This document shows, piece after piece, positions 32,425 through 44,958 of a stretch of 64,000 nucleotides of DNA. The position numbers and the translations under genes are program-made. Origin of the DNA: Sphaerulina vaccinii (lineage: Eukaryota > Ascomycota > Dothideomycetes > Mycosphaerellales > Mycosphaerellaceae); NCBI GenBank assembly GCA_022570795.1, contig JAKUDP010000012.1, positions 1,178,001 to 1,242,000 of the forward strand, written 5' to 3'. Numbering within the stretch: position 1 is the stretch's first letter; each line of letters opens with the position of its first letter. The notes beneath the pieces were generated by a model. That model was not told the DNA's origin, did not search any database, and saw only the letters and a list, made by a program, of their open reading frames with translations.

Positions 32425-34866
32425 ATGGACTCCATCAAACGCGCTTTCAAGGCCGAGCCCGCCGACCAGACAGGCCAAGTACAGGGCAGCATGGTTCCAA
32501 GACAAGCGCCCGTCCAGGATAAGCACGATCATACCCTCAAAGACGTCAAAGACATGCAGGAAGGTCAACAGCAGCGGGACGACATTACGCCCGAAGCACA
32601 GCAAGAGTTGGCACAGCTACGCAACCAGTTACAGAACAACATCCAGTCGTCGCGCATGCAGCATCATGCTTTTGAGCCGCTCTCTCTCCCGGGTTCGCAG
32701 CCAGTATCACGAGTAAGCACACACTCAATCTACTTCTTTCATCCATCTTGCGTGATATGACATGGTCGTGGCTCAGGAAGCTGACTGTATTTCGTCGCAA
32801 ACAGGTCCCTTCAGGCTCAGCAACACCCTCCAGGAGGTTCGTAACCTCTGGCGGAACATCAGTCGAGGCTTCACCCAAGCCCTCCCCACCCTCGTCCGCG
32901 GTGCATTCACCTCCTCTCACTCCTGCCGCCACTCGCTCGCGAGATGGCGGCAAGGCTCCTACCATCGCACCGGCAGTGCGGCCGCCGCAGGACATTATGA
33001 CTCCACAGCGATCAGCCTCACCTGCGCGGAACGAATCCTCTGCCGGCCCCGTATCAAGTCATCCAAAGCAGCAACCGTCTCACTCAGTTGGACCTTCTGG
33101 AGACTCACGACCTACATCGAATGATGCTTCGCCTAGCAGCACTGCTCCAGGCACTCCTCGACCATTCACGCCTTCAGAAGGCAAGCCACAAGGACTACGA
33201 CAGTCACAGTTGATGTCCTCGGAGACTGGTCAATCAAAACGAAACAGCTTCAGATTTGGTGATCGAGATCCAGCTATTGGCTTCCCCAACTCAGGCACTG
33301 GTCCTTCTCTGCCTGCCGTTCCTGGTGCTGCGAATCCCATCATGCCTCAAGGACGATCTTCCTCGCATACGAATCTTGACCAGGCGAAGCATGCTCTGGC
33401 GGACGACAATAAGCGATCGAGCTTCTTTGGCGGCAAGAAGGATCACAGCAACGACAGCTCGTCGACTTTGGCAGCATCAGGGCACTCACATTCGGGTTCG
33501 AAGTCAAACCTCAAGCGGTTCTTCAAGTTCGGTGGAAAGGATAAGCACGACAAGCACGACAAGGAGGAGAAGGATCACTCACACAGCAAATGGGGGTCAA
33601 ATGGGCACTCGAAGGATGGCACGAAGACACCTACGCGGACAAACAGCACGGTAGACACACCGAGCGTACCTTTTGCAGACGATCACGGGATACAGTCGCG
33701 TTATGGCAAGTTTGGCAAGATGCTTGGTTCCGGAGCTGGAGGTTCTGTGCGCCTGATGAAGAGGAGCGGCGATGGTACTGTCTTCGCCGTGAAACAGTTC
33801 CGAGATCGTCACGCGTACGAAAGCGAACGAGAGTATAACAAGAAAGTCACAGCCGAGTTCTGTATTGGATCGACGTTACACCATGGCAACATCATCGAGA
33901 CGATAGACATCGTGCAAGAGAGGGGCAAATGGTACGAGGTGATGGAGTATGCGCCATTTGATCTGTTCGCAACAGTCATGACGGGCAAGATGGGCCGAGA
34001 AGAGGTGACATGTGCAACACTGCAGATTCTGTCTGGCGTGCTATATTTGCACAGCATGGGTCTGGCGCATCGAGATCTGAAACTGGACAATGTTGTCATC
34101 AACGAGCATGGAATCATGAAGTTGATTGACTTCGGTAGTGCCGTGGTGTTCAGATACCCGTTCGAGGAACAAGTCGTTCTTGCATCAGGTGCGTATAAGG
34201 CAACTTGGTGGCGGGAGAGGCAAGAGCTAACATTCTACAGGCGTCGTTGGCTCAGACCCGTATCTAGCGCCTGAGGTATATGATCACTCACGCTACGATC
34301 CGCGTCCGGCCGATATCTGGTCGATAGCCATCATATTCTGCTGCATGACCTTGCGCAGATTCCCTTGGAAAGCACCAAGACTGTCCGATAACAGCTACAG
34401 ACTATTCGTATCACCTCCGGATTCGGAGCAGGACAAGCTACTCGACCAACACCGTAGATCAGTGACTTCGAAAGCTGCAACTGCACCTCCTTCGCGAAAC
34501 CCTAGTGGGGGCGAAGACGACGCGAGCAGCGAGAACAAGTCCGAACATAAGCACCATCACCATGGACATCACCACCACGAGAAGACCTCGGACAGCGCTC
34601 CTGCCAGCAGGACAACGACGAGCGATTCGAAGGACCAGCCGACGATCAAGGGTCCCATCAGGCTTTTGAGATTACTACCGCGCGAAACGAGAAGCATCAT
34701 TGGACGTATGCTGGAACTGAATCCTGCAAATCGAGCTACTATGGACGACATCTTGGCCGATCCTTGGGTACAGAATGCGCTGGTGTGTCGACAGGAAGAA
34801 AATGGTGTTGTCGTTAAGGCACCGAATCACACGCATACCTTGCAGCCTAGTAACGCTTCTGGTTAG
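32425..34866 (+). CDS. serine/threonine protein kinase, Hal4/Sat4 (NPR/Hal) type
   Basis: Kinases of this fungal group stabilise plasma-membrane nutrient and potassium transporters. Exons are 32425-32712, 32805-34188 and 34241-34866, giving 765 residues. The N-terminal 430 residues are low in complexity, rich in Ser, Pro, His and Lys. The kinase domain follows, with Gly loop GKMLGSGAGGSVRLM, Lys in FAVKQFRD, catalytic loop AHRDLKLDNV, DFGSA in place of DFG-L/F, and GSDPYLAPEVYD for the P+1 loop. The second intron splits that last block and its removal restores it. An insert in the C-lobe carries a His cluster (KHHHHGHHHHEK). DFGSA and the long disordered N-terminus are both typical of the Hal group. 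Confidence 0.9.
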
Positions 34867-37385
34867 GGGCCTGGCAGGGAACGGCTCCATTGGAAGAGGT
34901 GGCATAAGACAGAAGATGACCAGGATGTCTAGCTGAGTCGTGGGTATCTCGCGCAGATGGTAAAGCAGCGCTCTGTTTGGAAGCTCAACGCCACGGCGAT
35001 GCAGCTCACGCTCTGCGACTTGAGCTACACACGAGGAACTTGAGGTGTTCCTGCAAATTCGGAGATTGATATGATTCGTTTCATTCATTGTTCATACTTT
35101 CGATGTGCGCACTCTTCGACTTCGGACAGCGCGCGCAAGCAACGGTTTGTCCTGGAGCACGGATATCTGCTTTACAAACCTGGAATGGAACTGGACGATA
35201 CAAGATTGCTTTGGAGGACTGGAAAGAGAGGCATTGCATGGCGTTTATGAAATGGGAGGCTAAAGTTGTTGAGCGCGGAACCGAACTACAGCAGATCGGG
35301 ATGACGAAGGTGATGATTATTGATTGCTTATAATGTGAAGGCGAGCGTAAGCCTTCCGACGTAGATATGGAAGAGAAGAGAGAAAGAATGACAGAACGAG
35401 ATGAGAGAATTCGCTACTCTATTGTTGCACTTTTCATATTCCGATTTCCACTTTGACAGATCGGTGAATACCGAGGAGGCTGACGTCTAGAGAGCTTGTT
35501 GGAAGCAGTCTTCACATTGGTGGACTGTGGTCGCTCTCGTACATCCTGCTGACATCAACGTGCTAGAGGCATGTGCTCTTTCGAGACTGTGATGTTGCCG
35601 TGAACGATCTCGTAGGAGCAGCTTTCGAGATGGACAGAATGGGAGTATGTTGGTCCAAGTCTATAACACTGTCTCAGGATCGCTGAGCGTGTTGGTCAGC
35701 CTCCTGTTTGACTATTTGGACGCTTGATACGTGTCATACAGTATGTTAGAGACAGAGAGAGTACTGGGCTGGGTACATGGCGTGTGGGCTTACTCTCCAT
35801 TCTGCCATGGCGAGTTTTGTTGCATATGTCCCTATCGGGAGAGTACAAGGTGAATGAGTGTGGGGTGAATTGACTTTGTGGTATTGCGTGCTAGTGAGGT
35901 GAGGTGAATTGATCCGAGTCTCTTCTAGAATGCAGCTCGTCGGGACGATGCCGTCGTGTGACTTGGATATCGTTGGCTCGATAGGGCGTATCGTTGTAGG
36001 AGCTCTATCGGGAATCAAGCTATGAGTTCACATGTAGGTAAGCACTCTGTCTTCCGGCGGGTAATTGTTCGGAGAGGTGCCTTGCAGTTTAGTGTTCTCC
36101 GAATAGGTGCATTCCTATGTTTGTCTGTCTGGCGTTACGCCCTTGATGATGTGAGTTGGTGTTGGCTCGGATGTGTTGGCTGTGCTCCTGAACTCCTGAG
36201 GCACAGTCGAAGGAACAGCGCCTATCGATGAGCTCTTCCCGTACAGCTCCGATCTTGGGAGGAAGCTATGCCGCCAGCCATCATACATAGCATGTGAAGA
36301 TGCTCAATTCGCCGGACTGCAGGTGGGAGAGATAGCTATCTTATGTACGATTCATGTCCGTTCCATAGACCGTCTGTAACCTATCAGTGATACTCCCAGC
36401 TGTATGGTTGTTCAATCCTTGGCAGAGACAATAGGGAGAGCTTGATCTGTCGTTGAAGGTTCGGGTGTAACGACGAACGACGTGGGTACACTATAGCTAC
36501 ATGTATACCGATGTAGATGTACCGCACATGCTCACACATGCAGGACTAGCATGACGTGTGATAGGTAAGTGAACCTGGTGCTGTCATTGTGCTTCTGAAA
36601 GCGTGTTTCAGCATTTGCCTCAGACATGTCCGCGTCAACTTCAACCGAATGGTGAGGTTAAAAGCAATCCTTAGTCTATGGTCGTACGAGCGAGTCCACG
36701 TAACGTGAGGGGATGTTTCAAGTCATTCGTGTCGGTATGCTGGGGAAGGAGCGAGTGAGAGGTGGTCGTCCAAGGGTCTTTAGATCCGGCTGGTTGCGAT
36801 GATGGATCCCAGCAACACATCATCATCAACCAGCATGACGAAGCGAAACGAAAAGGCAACATGATTGGCTCCAAGCAGACAAGGCTCTTCACTATCAGTT
36901 CCTCCTGTTGACGTCTGCAAAGGCTGTTGCTTGGTAGCACGAGAGCTGTCCCCATGCGATGCTCAGTCAGGCTATCGCGATAAGCCTGCCTATGAGAGCA
37001 AATGCGAGCAATGAACCAAAGAAGAACTCAAAAGATATAGAAGAGATGCTGTTGGTCCGACCTCGTTTTCCCCAGCCGCTGGGAGACTTTTTTCTGCTAC
37101 AAAATTCTGTGCATTCTGTGGCCTCTTTTGGCGCTGATCTCGACCCATCTATCGGCGCCGCAGCTCTTCCTGCCGCTGAGTCTGCTCTAGTTGACCACCT
37201 CTACCGCGCTGCTTGCCAGTCAAATAGGCACGTTGTCGCTCGTAATTCTCGAAACTTACCCTCTCCGAAGATGAGCGTTGGCTGGTAGACTGAGCTACAG
37301 CTGGCTGGTCACTACTATTCCTAACCTATTCTATGCCGCACTGCCGTCCGACTCCAATTGAGTCGACTGCTTTTGGTAGTGCAGA
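34867..37385. other. 2.5-kb intergenic region, no gene seen
   Basis: Frames are short (under about 110 codons) and lack conserved motifs. TG-rich segments near 35800-36000 and a run of short frames near 36960-37290 were inspected without support for a gene. Non-coding RNA cannot be excluded. Confidence 0.45.
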
Positions 37386-37816
37386 ATGATGGGGCGCTAC
37401 TCAAAAGGATTTCTTGACATACAACTTGCGAATGGATATTCTACGACCACGACTACTACTACTACTACCACTGCCTGGCAGCCTTCACACGTCTATTCGG
37501 CCTCGACGAGCTACATCACTCCACTGAAGCTCGCACCGCGAGAAGAGACTACTCGCATCTCCCTCCAGCGACAACGATATCAGGAACAGCACGCAAAGAC
37601 ATTAGTGAGCACGAGCACGATTCCTGGCTTCAAGACGTCTGCTGGTATGTATAGCGCGTTGCGGCTTCTTCTTATCTGTGTTATCATGCAGCTTCAGCAA
37701 AGCCTCATGAATCCTCCAGCTTGGCTCCAATGGCACGAGACCAGCTTCTGCTGTGCCGCAGAGCACGACCTATGTCTCATTTGTTGTTGCAGGAAACACA
37801 ATACAATGTAAACTGA
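37386..37816 (+). CDS. upstream reading frame or small gene before the GNAT gene, tentative
   Basis: Two exons, 37386-37644 and 37692-37816, joined by a well-formed 47-nt intron (GTATGT...CATGCAG), give 127 residues with a Thr run (ten ACN codons at 37438-37470). The stop lies three bases before the ATG of the GNAT protein. It may be an upstream frame in the same mRNA that limits translation, or a separate gene. No domain is recognised. Confidence 0.3.
37441..37472. repeat. ACT trinucleotide microsatellite
   Basis: Imperfect run of ACT/ACC triplets, coding Thr in the frame described above. Confidence 0.7.
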
Positions 37817-37818
37817 CA

Positions 37819-38756
37819 ATGGCATTTATTTCAGCATTCTTTGCCTCACTGCGAACGAATCTGAGGCTGCACGCCTCTCCGCCTTCGAGTCCGCTTTCGA
37901 CGCCAAATTCTATGCGTGGATCTACAGCAACCCTGCCACCACCTTCGCCTCTTTCAGGCCCTGTACTTACCGCCGACATGGACGCGCCAGATACGCCACT
38001 GCCTCGGGACAACCCTCTGGCCGATGTGCCCGAGTTGAGCTCATATCTCGCGATAGATGAGTTCGAGAAGATGGAGGCCCTGAAGCTGGTTGCAGACAGT
38101 GTTGCACAACAGCGGCAAGCGGCTAACCGAGCGCTGATATATCATCCGGTCAACATGGCTGTCATGATTGGTCTGCTGTCGTTCGTGGGAAGATACATCT
38201 CAAACAAAGGCTTTGATTACATGGGAGTTATCCTGACCTTGATCGGAATCTTCATGTCATTCATGGTGGGCTGCCGCTATTTCAGCCAGGGTTATCTGTT
38301 CGCTGCTGAAGAGATCAACCTCGCATGGCTCGGCGATGCGGACATCTTGGTTACGAAGTTTGGAGACGAAGTGATTGGCACAGTCATGATTGACTGGATC
38401 TCTGGCGAGAGTAGGACCAAGAAGAAGAAGGCTTGGAGAGGTCTGATAAGAGCGTGGACTGTGCGACTGAAGTATCGCCACAAGGGTGTCGGAGGCGCAT
38501 TGCTTGAAGACGCAGTGAGTGCTGCGAAGAAGAAGGGAGCAGAGTCGCTGGAGTTCGCTGAAGATCATGCGAGTGAGTATCACCCCAGCATATGCAGGAT
38601 AGGAGCCATACTGACATTGCACCAGATGCGAAGCGCTTCCTCCCCAAATTCTATAATGGTACCTTTGATCGCAACGAAGCGAAGTCGATCGATCAGTTGG
38701 CAGATATGATGGAGACGAGCCCCAAGAAGGGCGGCAGACGACGACTTACGAATTAA
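37819..38756 (+). CDS. membrane-associated GNAT-like acetyltransferase domain protein
   Basis: Exons are 37819-38572 and 38626-38756, giving 294 residues. After a Pro/Ser-rich N-terminus come two close hydrophobic helices (about 115-155, NMAVMIGLLSFVGRYI and GVILTLIGIFMSFMVG). A C-terminal half then resembles the GNAT fold: VIGTVMIDWIS, then RAWTVRLKYRHKGVGGALLEDAV, where RHKGVGGALL matches the acetyl-CoA loop (R/Q-x-x-G-x-G/A). The 53-nt intron lies after FAEDHA and its removal continues to a basic tail. Acetyltransferase activity is inferred from that motif; the acceptor is unknown. Confidence 0.75.
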
Positions 38757-39907
38757 AGAGTAACGATGAATGTACAGCTATAGATTTGGAATCCTAATAC
38801 ACTTCAGACAAGGTCTCTTCCGGCTGAGACTCGAAGAAGACAAGAGAACACCTTGATGTGCTTTTGAGCCATGTCTTGAGCAAGTTTGGTCAAGGTCTTG
38901 CTATACTGCCTTTCCCCCTGTCCTTCAAGCTCGACACTTTCACGGTACAGCTATGCGGATGGCTGGCATATCACACGCTTGGAGCTGTTGAGAGACATTG
39001 CTATTGCTTCTAGATGTACTGCCGCCGTCTCGGTGATGGAGAGCGACACATAGGGCAAAGCAAAGTGGTGCCAAGCTGAGCATGGTATATGAAGCATAAC
39101 CCCGCAATAGGTGGAACATGCCACATGAAGTGAACGATGCCGCGGCACTTTGCGTCCTAACCACACTGATCAGCGAAAACCAGGAAATCTCCAACGCCAA
39201 TTCTGCTCAAGCCTCCGGATGTGGCAGGCGCGACGGTCGCGGCTTCCTAGGCGTGGACTTTCGAAAGAGCATGCCGTGCTCAACAACACCGACTCCCCGG
39301 CCATAGACTGTGGTATGCTGACTACGAAATTGAAGCTGATGTGCTAGGCATACATCGACGCCGGCATGCTGTGCACTATTCTCTGGACTCTTCTCGGTAT
39401 CACACGCGTTACATCTCATCACAGTCGCCATGAGAATGCCACGAGCTGCACAAGCAATGGCAATTGGAAGTGGACTTGCGTGCGCTCGCACATTGTACCC
39501 TTGGACAAAGCACAGTTCAATGGTTCAAGCCTGTAAGGTACTGTATTTGTGCAACGTCTGACCAACCAGAACCTGACCAAGATGGAGTTGCACGCTGCGC
39601 TTTTTAAGAAGTAGGAAGTGTAAGCATTTCATATGTATGTCGATCACGCAGATCACACGCTATGGACAAGCCAGGCCAGCCTCGGTCCCAGAGGCCACGA
39701 ACGCCAGTCTGAAAACCACGCAGCTGATTTGCTAGTCACTTCCAACTAATGCACTCCAGTTCATGAGGCGTTATATGGAGCATCTGGGACGATGGCTCGA
39801 TCGGCACTTAAGCATAAGGGATATATGTTCAAGACTTCACCACGCCTCCATTGCCGGACCATCCTGCATCGTTCCTCGCTCACTTCTACGCAGAGTCTTT
39901 ATAGAGC
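38757..39907. other. intergenic; one tentative 56-codon frame
   Basis: Mostly without coding signal. A frame at 39366-39536 would give a 56-residue peptide with a hydrophobic start (MLCTILWTLLGITRV) and three Cys, as in small secreted proteins. There is no splice or homology support, so I do not call it a gene. Confidence 0.3.
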
Positions 39908-41351
39908 ATGGCCATCTTCAAGGCTTTGGCAGGTGCCTGCCTCGTTGCCTCTGCTCTCGCAAGCCCAACACCCACGGAGAACGAAGCCGCAAAGGTCGAG
40001 GCTCGCCAGGGCACGACCAGCGCACCGATCTCCAACCAGCAAGAGCTTGACAATGCTTTGAAGAGTCTCAGCGCTGGTGCCACAGTAGGATATGCCATCC
40101 TGACCAACATTGTCCCAGCACCGGGCCCATCGAGCATTCCAGAGTTCGCTGCCGAGTTCCAGAAGATCGCTTCGGCCAAGCCTCAGGACATTTTCACGAA
40201 CGGTGCTGAGATCCTGCTTGGTGGTTTCGCTGGGCCGGATGACTTCGTCACGATCGCCAAGGGATTCACACTGGAGAGCAGCACCTTCAACATCAACCCA
40301 AGGCCTGCTGTGCCACCAGTGTACCCCAGCGCGGCTCCTGGCGATGCTCCGTATGACTTGAGCGAGGCTCAACTGCGACAAGCCATCTATATCCCACCGG
40401 ACTTCACTTACGGAAAGAAGCCTCCAGTGCTCTTCCTGCCAGGAACAGGAGCTGTTGCTGGTATGAAACTCGAGATGTGAACATCGCAGACATGGGCTGA
40501 CCACGATTGCAGGCCAGAACTTCGCCCCCAACTTTGCCAAGTTGTTCCGTGCGCAGAACGTCGCTGACCCAGTGTTCGTCAATCTGCCAGGAGAGAACTT
40601 GGCCGACATCCAGGTCGCCGCTGAGTACGTCGCATACGCTATCAACTACATCAGTGCCATCTCTGGTCATGTCAAAGTCAACACCGTCTCCTGGTCCGCC
40701 GGCTCTCTCGACTCTCAATGGGCACTGAAGTACTGGCCATCTACCCGCAAGGTCGTTTCCAACAAGATCGCCATCAGCCCTGACTACCACGGCACGATCC
40801 TAGCTGAGCTTCTCTGCCCAGGCTTCGTTACTCCAGGCTGCACTCCAGCCATTGCCCAACAGAATTACAACAGCACTTTCATCAACACTATCCGCAACAA
40901 CGGAGGTGACAGCGCATACGTCCCAACTACAAACGTCTACAGCATCTTCGACGAGATCGTCCAGCCACAGCAAGACCCCAACGCATCTGGCGCCATCAAG
41001 GACGCACGTGGCGTTGGTGTTTCCAACACTGAAGTCCAGAACGTCTGCACTGCTCTTCTCCCAGCTGGTGCACCAACAGCTGGTAGCCACGAGGGTGTTC
41101 TCTACAACTCCATCGCCTACGCACTTGCCAAGGATGCTATTCTCAACAACGGACCAGGCCAGCTTTCCCGCATCAACACTACTTTGCTCTGCTCGCAATT
41201 CGCCGCCGAGGGTCTGACTTTGGCTGATATCTTGGCTACTGAGGCTCTTATCCCTATTGCTGCTGCTGCGATCATTGCTTACCCGGAGAAGACTGCTACT
41301 GAGCCACCGATTAAGGCTTACGCACGCAAGGATATTCCACCTGGATTCTAA
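39908..41351 (+). CDS. secreted lipase, Candida antarctica lipase B-like
   Basis: Extracellular alpha/beta-hydrolase acting on esters. Exons are 39908-40460 and 40513-41351, giving 463 residues. A signal peptide (AIFKALAGACLVASALAS) is followed by a likely propeptide ending in KVEARQG, a dibasic-like site. The nucleophile block is VNTVSWSAGSLDSQW with Ser near 245, resembling the TWSQG of CalB. The acid is likely Asp in SIFDEIVQPQ (about 330) and the base His in GSHEGVLYN (about 375). The intron splits the Gly codon of AVAG|QNF. The C-terminus is Ala/Ile rich. Family membership is well supported; substrate range is not. Confidence 0.88.
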
Positions 41352-41978
41352 GTGAATAGCGGAGATGCTTTATGATAGTACGAACTTTGAGCATTGGTAT
41401 CAGTGTATATAGCTCTGGAATGAATGGATGTCCTATGCTCATCAGCTTTGTGCTTGTTCTCCATTGCCATATTTTCTATAGATCGTAGCGAAGATGCTCA
41501 TGTCTGATGACTGCGTTTCTGTAAAGACACTACAACGATCAAGATCATCCTCAAGTGACAGTCTCTTTGCTCTGGGAGATGGGGATGTACCTGGGGTTGA
41601 TGTGTAGTCATATTCCAAAATAGGGCATGTTTTGAGAATCCAGCTAATCCGACGATTCGTCGATACCGTGCTCAGAACTAGCACTATCAACTTCGTACTG
41701 CTCAAACATTCTTATCTTTGGACTCATTGAGAGATGGTTTGTTCAAAATGCCGGTAAGAGGATGGAGGAACATGTTCTCGCCGTCGTCAATACTCACGAC
41801 AACCCTAAGGGCTTGGCATTAGTTGAGCGAAGGGAAGAGGAGCCCTGAGCACAACCTGCGAGCGATTTACACAGTTGATCAATGGTGAGCTCAAGAACAA
41901 TATACCCTACGCTGATGGTCTCGTAGCCTGTGGCTTCTCATTATATCGTTCTATCTGCCCAGGACCAGCTAGTCGCAT
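41352..41978. other. convergent intergenic region, no gene seen
   Basis: Lies between the 3' ends of the lipase and the GMC oxidoreductase. No coding signal. Confidence 0.45.
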
Positions 41979-43823
41979 CTACATAGAAGCATTCCACGCC
42001 TCAATCACATCATCCACAAGCTTCTCAGCATGAGCATACGTGACACCCTGCGAATGTCCCGGAGGCGTAAACGGAAAGCTGCTCGAGTCGATCACTCTGA
42101 GGTTATGCACTCCATACACCCTCGCCTTCGAATCGACAACAGCCATAGAATTATCCGCCGTTCCCATAGCACAAGAAGCAGAAGCATGATGAATCGGCCC
42201 AAGAGCCTTCTTGATCGCAGCCAACAAGTCCGCGTCTGATGTCACGTTCTTTCCTGGAGACACTTCATCGCCAACCTTCAACGGAATAGCTTTCCAAGCC
42301 TCACGGGCTCGACGATAGGCTTGGATGGCGACTTGCTGATCTGTGCTGTCGCGAAGCCAGTTCGGATTGATGACTGGTGGTACCATGTTACTGGCAGATC
42401 GTATAGTCATGTTTCCTCGAGAAGTAGCAGCGACGAGGACAGCTCCGATCGTTCCATACTGCTGAGTGGCATCAGAGGCAGTCAGAGTCTTGCTTGAGCT
42501 TGAGATCGACCACTCGATTTCTGGCCAGTCGCTTGGGAAGACCGAGAGTGCTTTGAGAGCTTCTGGAGTCAGATTTGCCCGAGAGGCGGCAGGGAGTTTC
42601 TCCCAAGCTCCCATGTCGAGACCGGTGTTCGTCAGAGGTCCACTGCCGTTCTTGAGGAGTTGTGCAATTGCTTCCCCGGCGAAGCCAGGTTGCTGCCAGG
42701 TGGAGTAGCCAGTAACGTTGATCTTGTAGACTGGGCCTCCGATGTTGTGAGAGTCCCACATGTTCTGTCCTACACCAGGAGCGTCTTTGATGACGGAGAT
42801 GTTGTACTTCTGTAGTGTCTCCTTTGGTCCGATACCGGATACCATTAGAAGCTGTGGAGAGTGGTATGCACCAGCAGACACGATCACTTCCTTGCGGGCA
42901 GTCAAAGTGAACGGTCGCATGCCGTAATTGGTTACATTGGCTCCAATAGCTGTACCATTCTTCGAGAACAGGATGTTGTTCACATGTGCGTTGATGTAAG
43001 TTGTGAGCTTTGGTCTGCTGAGACTTTCTCCTAGGAAAGACGTCTCTGCGGAGCTTCGGAGACCTGTCGCTGGATCGATCGTGAAAGGCCAGTATGAGTA
43101 GCCATCGAGGTGTCCGCCAGAGAAGTCGTTGATCATCTTCAGTCCAATCGAGGAGAATGCTGCCGGACCATACTTCGCGAGTGGGTGCACGTATCCAGCA
43201 TGAGATACGATGAGTGGTCCTCCAGTAGCCGAGTAGGCACCTGGACTGACTGGTGGAGTTGTGTTTGCTGGCCTGTTCGCAGCATTTTCAACGTACTTGA
43301 TGCTGCGCTGATAATACTTCAGCATATTGTCCCACTTGTACGCATCATCTCCCACCCATTCAGCCCAAGCATCATAAGAGCCAACTGTGGGTCTGTGGTA
43401 CATCATCTGGTTCCTGCCAGTACTTCCACCAAGATTTTTGCCTTGAGCATAATGTATCCTCTTGCCATTGACTTGTGGCTCAGTGAAGAGTCCCCAGTCA
43501 ATAAGTGGCTGCCAGTCGTCTTCTGCTGCCCCAACCCATTGCTCTGACCAGTATGGTATCTGACTCCAGTTGCCATTGCTCATTTCGTAGAAGTTGCCTG
43601 CTTCGATCATTGCAACAGTAGCATTGGTGTGCTGCGTCAATCTTGACGCGACTACTGAGCCTGCTGTCCCTCCTCCGATGATCACATAGTCGTAGGTTGC
43701 ATTCGTACTTGGTATTCCAAAAGACGTGCCTGTCAAGCTGCCTCGATTAGACTTTTGTGCCACGAAATCGTCACTGTAGGCAGTGCTGGCCAGCAGCAAC
43801 GAAGTGAGTAAGTAGTTTGCCAT
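41979..43823 (-). CDS. secreted FAD-dependent GMC oxidoreductase
   Basis: Intronless 614-residue frame. Enzymes of this family oxidise alcohols or sugars and release hydrogen peroxide. A signal peptide (MANYLLTSLLLASTAYS) precedes the FAD-binding YDYVIIGGGTAGSVVASRL. GKNLGGSTGRNQMMYHRP is the GMC signature 1 region and SAGAYHSPQLLMVSGIGP signature 2. The C-terminal catalytic pair is likely His in GPIHHASASCAMG and in TPPGHSQGV. About ten N-glycosylation sequons fit secretion. The sequence is nearest in layout to aryl-alcohol/glucose oxidase-like and choline dehydrogenase-like secreted members; the substrate cannot be assigned. Confidence 0.9.
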   Translation of the reverse strand: MANYLLTSLLLASTAYSDDFVAQKSNRGSLTGTSFGIPSTNATYDYVIIGGGTAGSVVASRLTQHTNATVAMIEAGNFYEMSNGNWSQIPYWSEQWVGAAEDDWQPLIDWGLFTEPQVNGKRIHYAQGKNLGGSTGRNQMMYHRPTVGSYDAWAEWVGDDAYKWDNMLKYYQRSIKYVENAANRPANTTPPVSPGAYSATGGPLIVSHAGYVHPLAKYGPAAFSSIGLKMINDFSGGHLDGYSYWPFTIDPATGLRSSAETSFLGESLSRPKLTTYINAHVNNILFSKNGTAIGANVTNYGMRPFTLTARKEVIVSAGAYHSPQLLMVSGIGPKETLQKYNISVIKDAPGVGQNMWDSHNIGGPVYKINVTGYSTWQQPGFAGEAIAQLLKNGSGPLTNTGLDMGAWEKLPAASRANLTPEALKALSVFPSDWPEIEWSISSSSKTLTASDATQQYGTIGAVLVAATSRGNMTIRSASNMVPPVINPNWLRDSTDQQVAIQAYRRAREAWKAIPLKVGDEVSPGKNVTSDADLLAAIKKALGPIHHASASCAMGTADNSMAVVDSKARVYGVHNLRVIDSSSFPFTPPGHSQGVTYAHAEKLVDDVIEAWNASM

Positions 43824-44958
43824 CGTCGCTCAAGAGACAAGAAAAACAGAAGATTGTGTGTCAAACACATGCTTTGGACGATGTTCGAGACATTTATTCC
43901 ATTGCAGTTGATCGACAAGCTTAAGCGTGCATCCGAACCGGCTATATTGTATTTTCCAGATTCAGCATTGTGGCGTCGTTAGACGCTCAGGTCGAGCGCT
44001 GACCCGTCAATGCAGTGCGTCCCAAAAGCTTATGATGATATCAAGCGTACACAAGAGCGCACAAGCCTTTGATCGTTGTCGTTGTTGGGAGATCTTTCTG
44101 GTATTCGATGTTCGCTCGCAAGGCCGAAGGCTCATGTTCAGGTATAGCGGCCTCCATATAAGATACGTTACACATTCCCAAGAATATGTTATCCACTTTG
44201 TGTGAGCAACGTCGACAAGCTCTCTCTGCCTTCTTGGATATCTGTGATACTGATGTGCGTGGATGAACACTGCCGTAATCGTTCGCAGGTTCTTAGAGAA
44301 TGTCGTCCTTGGAACGTATTGATGAAGATACTTTGTGTTCTGCCTAGCTCGTGCTCCTCCTATGTGTCCTTTGCATGTCCAGATCCTCTTTTCGACATTG
44401 GTACTCCTCCTTGATCTTTCGCGCAGCGGCTTTGAGTGCCCATGTAGGTTCTTTCGACCATGCTTTGCGCACCGGTGCGAGGTGGCGTTGGCTGGTTGCA
44501 CACTATCCCTCTTGCCAGGGCTCTGGGCCGCGAGCGACCAGTTTTCGAATGGTCAATCCGTTCAGCAAGATCGTCCTCCAAACGTTTTGAGCAATGGCGT
44601 TTGAGCTGAGGCGCGCCGCCGCACCCTGTCGGTGCCTGGGGAGGCTGCTGTGCTTGAGTATATCCATCGAGTCTGTGAGTGAGTCATCTCTGAATATGTT
44701 AGTACTTTGACTAGTCCTGCAGGCTCCTCCTCATCGCCATAGCTAGCGGGAATTGGGGGAGGCCAGCAGCGATTAGCATCTCCAGCCCCTGGTGGCTCAT
44801 TGAATGGTGTCGATGCCAAGCGAGGTTGACCCGTTTCGCGCTAAGATCCCACTATATTAATTCAACTTTCTCAAAGCTCACCTCTTCTTCCTTTCTTTTC
44901 TCCTCAGTGGGTCCTATCACCAACAGGCGCCCGACGCCGTGCCAGCAGCTTGGCCGCC
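43824..44958. other. 1.1-kb intergenic region, no gene seen
   Basis: No frame with coding character. Confidence 0.45.

Noticed and set aside
34867..37385. Several frames of 60-110 codons on both strands
   Set aside because: No conserved motif, poor coding texture, no plausible splice partners.
39899..40645. 248-codon minus-strand frame
   Set aside because: Antisense to the lipase, spanning its intron; composition is that of a reverse shadow.
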